9,596 bases of DNA. It comes from Alphaproteobacteria bacterium (GTDB lineage Bacteria > Pseudomonadota > Alphaproteobacteria > Rickettsiales > 21-14-0-20-44-7). Below are positions 1 through 6,294 of this stretch, one piece after another; positions within the stretch are counted from its first letter, which is position 1; the number at the start of each line of letters is the position of its first letter. The stretch is from assembly GCA_013288575.1 (NCBI GenBank), contig JABDBO010000041.1:1-9596 (forward strand). The letters run 5' to 3'. Both the position numbers and the translations under genes were made by a program. The notes below the pieces were generated by a model that saw nothing but the letters and a program-made list of their open reading frames with translations, made no database searches and was not told where the DNA came from.

Positions 1-762
1 CTGCCCCCAGCTAGAGAAGATTCAACAGATATTTCCGGAGTTGATTTAATTAGGCAGTTTCAACCAAAAGGGGTAGGGATAATAATTGACCCATTAGTCG
101 ATATAGCACCTAATAGAAATAGGTTGATCCAATCTGCAAATTCAGCGCCGATATATCGAATTCCTGTACAAATTGACGTTAGTAATCTGTACGATACACT
201 GCTGGATGGAATGCATAAGGTCGACCTTTCTCGCAAAAATGTCATAATCGTTGAAGATGATCCTGCATATAGGGAAATCCTAGAAGGAGTTTTTCAGCAG
301 AACTCGAATGCAACTCCGAGAGAAGCTTTGTTGGCTCAATTTCCTGATGAAGAATTAAGGCAGGCTTTGCAAATTGATCTTAATTCTAAAGATGTTCCAC
401 TTGGCATAATGCCAGTGTTAGATAGCTCTAAATTTAATCCTAATAGAGTTCATATTTTTGGCCATTCTGATGAAGCGCTGAAATTTTTAGAAGAAATGGA
501 AAAAAAGGGCGAAACTGTGCACATTGCAGTTTTAGATAATGATTGTCCAATAAAAGGTGCAGGCTTGCAAATATTAGAAAAACATGCCGAGCAATTTGAA
601 GTTTGCTTAGTAATGACAGGGGCTCCGGATGTGTCAAAAGAAGCCGTAGCTCGCCTTCATGGCGCAGCATTTTTCCCTAAGCCTTTTAAAATCGATGGTA
701 TTATGAATACAATCATGAACGCCTACATTCAGCAATATGCTGGTCGCTCACCAGGCCAATAA
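1..762 (+). CDS. Tandem receiver-domain protein (5' partial)
   Basis: The reading frame is open from the first base to a TAA at 760-762, so the true start lies upstream; a TTG at 124 is only an internal codon. Numbering from window codon 1, residues 1 to about 73 look like the C-terminal half of a degenerate receiver (GVDLIRQF, then IYRIPVQID where the family normally has Lys-Pro; the Lys is replaced by Ile). Residues 79-250 are a second, apparently functional receiver: acidic cluster VEDD (E85-D87), phospho-acceptor D179 with Pro at +4 (VLDNDCP), the MTGAP switch Thr, and FPKPF with the conserved Lys. About 45 extra residues lie between helix 1 and strand 2 (near the FGHSDEAL helix), which is unusual. 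There is no output domain after the receiver, so it probably works by protein-protein signalling; an N-terminal kinase or other module upstream cannot be excluded. Arg codons are a mix of AGR and CGN. Confidence 0.8.
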   Translation: MPPAREDSTDISGVDLIRQFQPKGVGIIIDPLVDIAPNRNRLIQSANSAPIYRIPVQIDVSNLYDTLLDGMHKVDLSRKNVIIVEDDPAYREILEGVFQQNSNATPREALLAQFPDEELRQALQIDLNSKDVPLGIMPVLDSSKFNPNRVHIFGHSDEALKFLEEMEKKGETVHIAVLDNDCPIKGAGLQILEKHAEQFEVCLVMTGAPDVSKEAVARLHGAAFFPKPFKIDGIMNTIMNAYIQQYAGRSPGQ

Positions 763-799
763 TAACTTCCAATCCTCACAACTGTCATAAAAAGTTCAT

Positions 800-827
800 T
801 TGAACTCTCAATAACTTATTCTATATT
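800..827 (+). promoter_or_regulatory. Candidate sigma70 promoter, near-leaderless, for receiver gene
   Basis: TTGAAC (800-805, four of six consensus matches), a 16-bp spacer, then TATATT (822-827, five of six). The expected transcription start is near 834, only about two bases before the ATG at 836. No Shine-Dalgarno sequence lies upstream of that ATG, so a leaderless transcript is plausible. Consensus match only. Confidence 0.45.
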
Positions 828-835
828 AGCTGCGT

Positions 836-1348
836 ATGGTTAGTTTTACAAAAACCCAACCAATTACACTACACATCGTCATCGCCGAGGATGAGGCTTT
901 CCAGCGCGCCACTATTCATGAAACTGTGAATCGCGCGCTCCTACTTCTAAAAACAAAAGACGGAATCGAAATCCGCGCCGTCGTTTATGAATGTGAAAAT
1001 GGCCAATTAGCGCTCGAAAAAATAAAAGAATTGCGTAGCCATGGACATCGCGTAAGCCTTTTGCTAACTGATTATGAAATGCCGGAAATGGATGGTTTTA
1101 GCTTAGTTAATAACACCGCCATCAAACATGATAAAAACTGCCAAGTTATCATGATATCTGCCATACCTAATGAGAGTGCCGAGCATAATAAAGTGGCGCA
1201 ACTGGAAAATGATGAGGCTCTAGCCTCTCATTTCGAATTTCACGGTAAAGGTGACGGCTTTAGCTTCAGGCATCTTAAAGAAGTTTTGCGTGCATCCTCA
1301 GAAGCGCGCCTTGATACATCCCCTCGCGGTCATTCTAGTAGATTTTAA
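836..1348 (+). CDS. Single-domain response regulator (CheY-like receiver)
   Basis: A 170-residue receiver with no DNA-binding or enzymatic output domain. Strand 1 and the acidic pocket are seen in HIVIAEDEAF (from about residue 12). The phospho-acceptor is D79 in LLTDYEMPEMDG, with Pro at +4 and the DG turn. The switch residue is Ser in VIMISAIP, and the conserved Lys is probably K138 in FHGKGDG, although the usual K-P pair is absent there. The first helix is longer than usual (NRALLLLKTKDGIE region), so the protein exceeds the usual ~120-130 residues; a polar tail of about 20 residues follows the domain. The ATG at 836 is the only sensible start because strand 1 begins a few codons later. 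It lies 73 bp after another receiver protein on the same strand; the pair may belong to one phosphorelay, but no histidine kinase is visible in the window. Its target is unknown. Confidence 0.88.
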   Translation: MVSFTKTQPITLHIVIAEDEAFQRATIHETVNRALLLLKTKDGIEIRAVVYECENGQLALEKIKELRSHGHRVSLLLTDYEMPEMDGFSLVNNTAIKHDKNCQVIMISAIPNESAEHNKVAQLENDEALASHFEFHGKGDGFSFRHLKEVLRASSEARLDTSPRGHSSRF

Positions 1349-1361
1349 CTAAATTTCCCCC

Positions 1362-1390
1362 TTGCACTTTTGGTGCATTTACCCTAAAAA
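1362..1390 (+). promoter_or_regulatory. Candidate ppdK promoter with overlapping small inverted repeat
   Basis: TTGCAC (1362-1367), a 17-bp spacer and TAAAAA (1385-1390) form a weak sigma70-like pair; CATAAT at 1397-1402 is a better -10 but lacks a good -35. An inverted repeat TGCAC-N5-GTGCA (1363-1377) overlaps the -35 box and could be an operator half-site pair, or a weak hairpin ending the receiver transcript. No run of T follows it, so it is not a convincing terminator. Confidence 0.3.
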
Positions 1391-1414
1391 ACTCCGCATA
1401 ATTAATAAATATCC

Positions 1415-1420
1415 AGGTGG
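1415..1420 (+). promoter_or_regulatory. Shine-Dalgarno-like AGGTGG deciding the ppdK start
   Basis: AGGTGG lies 14 bases before the ATG at 1435, and GGCGG (1419-1423) lies 11 bases before it. The spacing is long, but the motif overlaps the alternative GTG at 1417 and so argues against that codon as the start. Confidence 0.4.
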
Positions 1421-1434
1421 CGGAAATTATTAGC

Positions 1435-4089
1435 ATGAAAAAATTCGTATACAGCTTTGGTGATGGCTCGGCAGAAGGTTCTGCTTCTATGAAGGAAACC
1501 CTAGGCGGCAAGGGTGCAAACCTGGCCGAAATGTGCAACTTAGGCCTGCCGGTTCCTCCAGGATTTACCATTACGACCGAAGTCTGCGTTGATTATTACA
1601 AAGAAGGCAAAAAAACTCCGGCTGCGTTAAAAGACCAAGTTTCCGAAGCTTTAAAGAAAATTGAAGATAAAATCGGCGCCAAATTCGGTGATGCGACTAA
1701 TCCACTGTTAGTATCAGTCCGCTCAGGTGCGCGCGTTTCAATGCCTGGTATGATGGATACAGTTTTAAACCTCGGCTTGAATGACCAAACCGTTGAAGGC
1801 TTAGCCAAAAAATCTGGCAATGAACGTTTCGCTTGGGATTCATATCGCCGTTTCATCCAAATGTATTCTGATGTTGTCTTAGGCGTTGATCACTATATTT
1901 TCGAAGAAATTATCGACTCAATCAAAGATGGTGCCGGCGTTTCATTAGATACTGAATTAAACATCAATCATCTCAAAGAGCTGGTCAAAACTTTTAAAGC
2001 AAAGGTTCAAGAAGAACTCGGCCGTCCATTCCCAACCGATGTCAACGAACAGTTGTGGGGCGGCGTTATGGCCGTGTTTGATTCATGGATGAGCAACCGC
2101 GCCATCGCTTATCGCAAAATCCACGAAATTGGTGATAACTGGGGCACTGCTGTCAACATCCAATCAATGGTGTTCGGCAATATGGGCGATACTTCCGCCA
2201 CCGGCGTTGCATTTACCCGTAACCCATCAACTGGCGCTAAAGAACTTTATGGTGAATATTTGGTGAACGCACAGGGCGAAGATGTCGTTGCTGGCATCCG
2301 CACTCCGCAATCAATCACCAAAAAAGCCCGCGAAGAAAGTGATTCTGATCTTCCTTCGATGGAAGAAGTTATGCCGAATGTTTATAAGCAATTCATCGAT
2401 ACTTGTAAAAAGCTCGAAAGCCACTACCGCGATATGCAAGATATCGAATTCACCGTCCAGGATAATAAACTCTGGATGCTGCAAACCCGTGGCGGCAAAC
2501 GTACAGCAGCTGCTGCATTAAAAATCGCGGTTGATCTCGTAAACGAAGGCCTAATTAGCCAGGAAGAAGCGCTCAAACGTATTGATCCTTCTGCACTTGA
2601 CCAATTGCTTCACCCATCACTTGATCCGAAAGCTCCGAAAAAAGTTATCGCCAAAGGCTTACCAGCATCTCCTGGTGCTGCATCTGGAGGCGCAGTATTT
2701 TCGGCTGAAGAAGCTGAAGATGCCAAAGCAAGAGGCAAAGATGTTATTTTGGTGCGTATCGAAACCAGCCCCGAAGATATCAGCGGCATGCACGCTGCCA
2801 AAGGAATTTTAACTGCTCGCGGTGGTATGACATCTCACGCGGCCGTAGTTGCTCGCGGCATGGGTAAATGCTGCGTTTCCGGCACCGGCACGCTTAAAAT
2901 TGATTACAAAGCCAAGCAATTTACCGTCGGCGAACATACCGTGAAAGCTGGTGACATCATCACTATCAACGGCACAACTGGCGAAGTTATGCTCGGCAAA
3001 GTTCCGACCACCCAACCAAATTTATCTGGTGATTTCGCTGAAGTGATGAAATGGGCAGATTCTGTCCGCACCTTAAAAGTTCGCGCCAATGCCGAAACTT
3101 CGCTCGATGCCGAAACTGCCCGCAAATTCGGCGCTGAAGGCATCGGCCTTTGCCGCACTGAACACATGTTCTTCGACCAAGACCGCATTATTTCAATGCG
3201 CGAGATGATTCTCGCCGAAGATGAAGAAGGCCGCCGCAAAGCGCTCTCAAAACTGCAGCCAATGCAGCGCGAAGATTTCATTTCCATCTTCAACATCATG
3301 GGTGATTTCCCGGTGACAATCCGCTTGCTTGATCCGCCTCTGCATGAATTCCTCCCGCACTCGGAAGAAGAAATGGCAGAAGTTGCTAAAGCATCCGGCG
3401 TCAACATCGAGAAACTCCGCCATCGTGCTGCAACTTTAAAAGAAAGCAACCCAATGCTCGGCCACCGCGGCTGCCGTTTAGGAATTACTTACCCTGAAAT
3501 CTATGAAATGCAGGCGAGGGCAATATTTGAAGCTGCGCGTGAAACCGGCGCGAAGCCAGAAATCATGATCCCACTTGTGTTTGGCAAAAAGGAATTATCA
3601 ATCCTCAAAAACGTAATCGACAAAGCGCATAAATCCGTCGCGCCGAAAGTTGAATATTTGCTCGGCACTATGATCGAACTTCCACGCGCCGCGCTAAAAG
3701 CCGGAGAAATTGCCGATGTTGCTGAATTCTTCAGCTTCGGCACGAATGACTTAACGCAAACCACAATGGGAATTTCGCGCGATGATTCCGCCGGATTTAT
3801 CGATGACTACAAATCCAAAGGCATCGTCGAACACGACCCATTCGCCGTGCTTGATGTTGAAGGCGTTGGCGAGTTAATCAAAATCGCCGCCGAACGCGGA
3901 CGCGCCACTCGCAAAGATATCAAACTCGGCATCTGTGGCGAACATGGCGGCAACCCAGCCAGCATAAACTTCTGCCAGCAAGTTGGCCTTGATTATGTCA
4001 GCTGCTCTCCATACCGCGTGCCAATCGCAAGGCTGGCAGCGGCTCAGGCGGCAATTAATGCGAAGATTGAAAAGAAAAAAGCGGCTTAA
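1435..4089 (+). CDS. ppdK: Pyruvate, phosphate dikinase
   Basis: Interconverts pyruvate + ATP + Pi and PEP + AMP + PPi in the cytoplasm. From the ATG at 1435 the product is 884 residues, a normal bacterial length. Domain order is typical: N-terminal nucleotide-binding region (VYSFGDGS, GGKGANLAEM, LPVPPGFTIT near residues 4-50; SVRSGARVSMPGMMDTVLNLG), the swivelling phosphohistidine domain with GGMTSHAAVVARGMG (catalytic His468), and the C-terminal PEP/pyruvate barrel with GTNDLTQTTMG and the catalytic Cys834 in GICGEHGG. An in-frame GTG at 1417 would add six residues, but it overlaps the AGGTGG Shine-Dalgarno-like sequence (1415-1420), and family members begin at about this Met, so ATG 1435 is preferred. 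Arg codons are almost all CGC/CGT (three AGR seen), unlike the ALAS-like gene downstream. The Thr two residues before His468, the residue targeted by PDRP-type regulators in other organisms, is present; no regulator gene is in the window. It appears monocistronic. Confidence 0.97.
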   Translation: MKKFVYSFGDGSAEGSASMKETLGGKGANLAEMCNLGLPVPPGFTITTEVCVDYYKEGKKTPAALKDQVSEALKKIEDKIGAKFGDATNPLLVSVRSGARVSMPGMMDTVLNLGLNDQTVEGLAKKSGNERFAWDSYRRFIQMYSDVVLGVDHYIFEEIIDSIKDGAGVSLDTELNINHLKELVKTFKAKVQEELGRPFPTDVNEQLWGGVMAVFDSWMSNRAIAYRKIHEIGDNWGTAVNIQSMVFGNMGDTSATGVAFTRNPSTGAKELYGEYLVNAQGEDVVAGIRTPQSITKKAREESDSDLPSMEEVMPNVYKQFIDTCKKLESHYRDMQDIEFTVQDNKLWMLQTRGGKRTAAAALKIAVDLVNEGLISQEEALKRIDPSALDQLLHPSLDPKAPKKVIAKGLPASPGAASGGAVFSAEEAEDAKARGKDVILVRIETSPEDISGMHAAKGILTARGGMTSHAAVVARGMGKCCVSGTGTLKIDYKAKQFTVGEHTVKAGDIITINGTTGEVMLGKVPTTQPNLSGDFAEVMKWADSVRTLKVRANAETSLDAETARKFGAEGIGLCRTEHMFFDQDRIISMREMILAEDEEGRRKALSKLQPMQREDFISIFNIMGDFPVTIRLLDPPLHEFLPHSEEEMAEVAKASGVNIEKLRHRAATLKESNPMLGHRGCRLGITYPEIYEMQARAIFEAARETGAKPEIMIPLVFGKKELSILKNVIDKAHKSVAPKVEYLLGTMIELPRAALKAGEIADVAEFFSFGTNDLTQTTMGISRDDSAGFIDDYKSKGIVEHDPFAVLDVEGVGELIKIAAERGRATRKDIKLGICGEHGGNPASINFCQQVGLDYVSCSPYRVPIARLAAAQAAINAKIEKKKAA

Positions 4090-4208
4090 CAAACTGCTGC
4101 TATTTCAAAAATTTGTGAGAATTTTGAGAAATATATAAAAATCCCATAAAGCCGCGCGAATAAAACATTATCTTCACGTTAAATCTTTGCAATATTGAAC
4201 ATTTTACG

Positions 4209-4264
4209 TTGATTTTAAACGCAACCTATACCTATAGTCTAAGCATTAGCTTTATGGCTATAAT
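4209..4264 (+). promoter_or_regulatory. Candidate promoters for the Thr-rich secreted protein gene
   Basis: Two alternatives lie in the 207-bp gap after ppdK. The first is TTGATT (4209-4214), an 18-bp spacer and TATAGT (4233-4238). The second is a perfect TATAAT (4259-4264) without a recognisable -35 at 16-18 bp. Either would give a 5' leader of roughly 25-50 nt containing a good ribosome binding site. Nothing else convincing was found in this gap, and no terminator with a T-run follows ppdK. Confidence 0.4.
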
Positions 4265-4283
4265 TTAAACTAACTAAACAAAC

Positions 4284-4289
4284 AAAGGG
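4284..4289 (+). promoter_or_regulatory. Ribosome binding site AAAGGG
   Basis: AAAGGG seven bases before the ATG at 4297. It is the only well-placed Shine-Dalgarno sequence in the window and contrasts with several neighbouring starts that have none. Confidence 0.6.
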
Positions 4290-4296
4290 TTCTATT

Positions 4297-4653
4297 ATGA
4301 AAAAACTTCTCGCAATTCTCGCAGTTACAACATCGGTTGTTGCTGCAACTCCAGCTTTCTCTGCTGATGTTACTGCTACTACAGATACAACATCAAAAGC
4401 AACTGATGCTGCTGGCACAACTACAAAATCAGAAGTGAAAGTTGATAAATCAGCTAGCACTGATGGTTCTGCTAAAACTGAAGTAACTAAAGAATCTTCA
4501 ACTGATCCTAAAGGTCTTGGCAACGAAACTTCTACTAAAACTACTGACGTAGCCAAAAAAGACACTAAAGGCAAAGTGACTAAAAAACACAAAAAAGTAG
4601 TTAACGGCACAACTACTGAAAACACTACAACAACTGAACAACCAGCTCAGTAG
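4297..4653 (+). CDS. Small exported Thr/Lys-rich protein, function unknown
   Basis: A 118-residue protein with a clear Sec signal peptide: KK at residues 2-3, a hydrophobic core LLAILAV...SVVAA, and probable cleavage after the AFSA stretch (near residue 22 or 23). No lipobox Cys is present. The predicted mature part of about 95 residues contains 26 Thr together with many Lys, Asp, Ser and Ala, and no Phe, Tyr, Trp or Cys, so it is probably disordered. A basic patch KVTKKHKKVV precedes a Thr-rich tail ending TTTTEQPAQ. It has its own ribosome binding site and is bounded by a strong terminator, so it is likely a single-gene transcript. I recognise no family; low-complexity periplasmic or surface proteins of this type are common and poorly characterised. 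The long open frame on the opposite strand is a compositional shadow. Confidence 0.85.
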   Translation: MKKLLAILAVTTSVVAATPAFSADVTATTDTTSKATDAAGTTTKSEVKVDKSASTDGSAKTEVTKESSTDPKGLGNETSTKTTDVAKKDTKGKVTKKHKKVVNGTTTENTTTTEQPAQ

Positions 4654-4679
4654 TTTTAGTTAATTCTAAAATTTAAGAC

Positions 4680-4712
4680 ACGCCGTCTGGTAATTCCAGG
4701 CGGCGTTTTTTT
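4680..4712 (+). terminator. Strong Rho-independent terminator
   Basis: CGCCGTCTGG (4681-4690), loop TAATT, and CCAGGCGGCG (4696-4705) form a 10-bp stem with one G-T wobble. A4680 can pair with T4706, and seven T (4706-4712) follow directly. It lies 27 bp after the stop of the Thr-rich protein gene and insulates the next gene's promoter. Confidence 0.93.
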
Positions 4713-4724
4713 ATGTTTTAGCTC

Positions 4725-4752
4725 TTGACAAACAACATCAGGATGTATTAAT
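4725..4752 (+). promoter_or_regulatory. Candidate promoter of the ALAS-like gene, near-leaderless
   Basis: A perfect -35 TTGACA (4725-4730) is followed after 16 bp by ATTAAT (4747-4752), with an extended TG at 4744-4745; TATTAA (4746-4751, 15-bp spacer) is the alternative -10. The expected start near 4758-4759 is two or three bases before the ATG at 4761. No Shine-Dalgarno is correctly placed: AGGA at 4740-4743 is 17 bases away. Confidence 0.6.
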
Positions 4753-4760
4753 AAATATTA

Positions 4761-6062
4761 ATGAACACTCAAGACCTTTTACAACAACTAACTTCAGCTA
4801 ATTTAGGCCGTTTAAAAGAAAATGGCCTTTATAGGAAATTCGTTGCAATTCAACACGATAGGGTGAATTTTCCTGTGGGCATACACATAGATTCAGGAAA
4901 ACCTGCTATTGATTTTGCCTCAAGTGATTATCTTGGTTTAAGTGTAAGCGATGTTACAGTAGAGGCAGCTATTTCTGCCGTACAAAATAATGGTGTAGGG
5001 TCGGGCGGCAGCCATAATCTAGGTGGTAGATATCCTGAATTAGAAGAATTAGAAATTTTACTGGCAAACCAACATTCGAAAGGTGGAGCTTTACTATTCA
5101 ATAGTGGTTATGCAGCAAACATTGGGATTCTAGGTTCATTAAGCCTACTATTTAAAGGTAAAAATCCTATTTTTTTTAGCGACGAATGGAACCACAGATC
5201 CATTATTGAACCGCTTAGATCTCAAGAAAAAAGAATATATAGTCATAATGATATTAAAGATCTGGAAGCTAAATTAGCAGAAGCTAATCACACAAAGCCA
5301 GATAGTCCTAAAATCATAGTATTTGAAGGCTTATACTCAATGGACGGCTCGGTGCCAAATATAAAAGCAATTGCAGATTTGGCAAAAAAATATGGTGCGA
5401 TAATAATAGATGATGAAGTTCATGCGGTCGGCATGTATGGAAAAAATGCTTGTGGGATATGCGAAGAACAAGGCGTTTTAGCTGATATTGATATTATCGT
5501 TGGTGGCTTTGGCAAAGCGCATGGATCAACAGGCGGATATGTAGTCGGAACCAGGGAATTAGTTGATTATACTAGGAGCTTTTGCCCAGAATTTATTTTT
5601 ACTTCCAGCTCGAATCATCCAACAATTTCAGCATCTCTTGCAGCAACAAAATATTTAATGACTAATCCTCCGGAAAGGCAACAGCACAAAGAAAATGTGG
5701 CCAGGCTAAAACGATTGTTTGAAGAAAATGGCGTTCCTTTTGCAGATTTTTCTGGCCATATAATTCCTGTAATGATAGGCGATGCGGAAACGGCAAAAGA
5801 TATAGCAAGTGATATGTTAGAAAAGCACGGCGTTTTTGTAAGAGCGGCCTTTTTTCCGTCAGTTCCTGCAGGGCAAGCACGGCTTAGAATTATACCGAAC
5901 GCTCGCCACACCGAAGAACATTTGCAACAATTAGCAAGCGGATTAAGAGAAGTTTTGATTGAATATGGAATAATCCAAATTGGCCAAGCAATGATTAATG
6001 AATTAGAAAAGCAGGGTAATATTCCACAAGAAGAAAGAAAACCAGATGCTGTTCATCGATAA
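4761..6062 (+). CDS. 5-Aminolevulinate synthase-like alpha-oxoamine synthase
   Basis: A 433-residue PLP enzyme of the fold-type I alpha-oxoamine synthase family (ALAS, KBL, AONS, SPT), which joins an acyl-CoA to an amino acid with loss of CO2. ALAS is the closest match by eye: YRKF (R25), SSDYLGL, GSGGSHN, ALLFNSGYAAN, FSDEWNHRSIIE, YSHNDIKDLE, YSMDG, DEVHAVGMYG (D218, H221), the PLP Lys252 in GGFGKAHGSTGGY, and the ALAS-like C-terminal region IPVMIGDAE, SDMLEKHGVFV, RLRIIP. Differences from typical ALAS include Ser84 for the succinyl-CoA-binding Thr, Ser55 for Asn, and Ile378 for the Thr in RLRxTP; a C-terminal tail of about 25-30 residues exceeds the usual ~400. It may therefore be true HemA or a paralogue with another acyl-CoA. 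Arg codons are 14 of 19 AGA/AGG, unlike ppdK. The ATG at 4761 has no Shine-Dalgarno. The 3' end overlaps the next ORF by 17 nt. Confidence 0.85.
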   Translation: MNTQDLLQQLTSANLGRLKENGLYRKFVAIQHDRVNFPVGIHIDSGKPAIDFASSDYLGLSVSDVTVEAAISAVQNNGVGSGGSHNLGGRYPELEELEILLANQHSKGGALLFNSGYAANIGILGSLSLLFKGKNPIFFSDEWNHRSIIEPLRSQEKRIYSHNDIKDLEAKLAEANHTKPDSPKIIVFEGLYSMDGSVPNIKAIADLAKKYGAIIIDDEVHAVGMYGKNACGICEEQGVLADIDIIVGGFGKAHGSTGGYVVGTRELVDYTRSFCPEFIFTSSSNHPTISASLAATKYLMTNPPERQQHKENVARLKRLFEENGVPFADFSGHIIPVMIGDAETAKDIASDMLEKHGVFVRAAFFPSVPAGQARLRIIPNARHTEEHLQQLASGLREVLIEYGIIQIGQAMINELEKQGNIPQEERKPDAVHR

Positions 6063-6294
6063 AATCAAACTTCATAATAATAATTTTCTGCTTCTGGTAG
6101 TTTTAGAAGATGGTAAAGGCCAACATCATGTTTATCTCGAAACTTCCGGTGAAAATTACAAAAAATTAGAATCATTCCAAATATCTAAAAAAGCAGTCAC
6201 TCTCTCAGAATACGGAAAAATTATCATTCAGGGAAAAGGCAGAGAACCAACTGATGTCGAAAAATATTATATAAAAGAGAAATATAAACTTTAA
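6046..6294 (+). CDS. Small hypothetical protein overlapping the ALAS-like gene
   Basis: An 82-residue ORF starting at ATG 6046, 17 nt inside the end of the upstream gene in the +1 frame, which suggests translational coupling. The purine-rich stretch before it (GAAGAAAGAAAA) is at most a weak ribosome binding site. The sequence is basic and looks strand-rich (FLLLVVLEDG, HHVYLETSG, GKIIIQGKG), with no signal peptide, membrane segment or metal-ligand cluster. I do not recognise a family. Support for it being real: it fills the space between the synthase stop and the acs stop, and its composition resembles the upstream gene. Against: no homology evidence and a weak ribosome binding site. If real, it is most likely a co-expressed partner of the synthase. 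Confidence 0.6.
   Translation: MLFIDKIKLHNNNFLLLVVLEDGKGQHHVYLETSGENYKKLESFQISKKAVTLSEYGKIIIQGKGREPTDVEKYYIKEKYKL

Noticed and set aside
124..126. TTG as the start of the first receiver protein
   Set aside because: The frame is open back to the window edge, and the preceding residues look like receiver-domain sequence, so the gene begins upstream.
1417..1419. GTG as the ppdK start
   Set aside because: It overlaps the AGGTGG Shine-Dalgarno-like sequence and adds residues not expected at the N-terminus of the family.
2904..3449. 181-codon minus-strand frame inside ppdK
   Set aside because: A Ser/Arg-rich shadow of a highly conserved coding region, with no promoter or recognisable domain.
4081..4155. 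GCGGCTT (4081-4087) and AAGCCGC (4149-4155) as a ppdK terminator
   Set aside because: The 7-bp complementarity is exact, but the loop would be about 61 nt and no T-run follows, so intrinsic termination is unlikely.
4239..4625. Long open frame on the minus strand opposite the Thr-rich gene
   Set aside because: It mirrors the ACN-rich codons of the plus-strand gene, giving a Val/Ser-rich product; the plus strand has a signal peptide, a ribosome binding site and a terminator.
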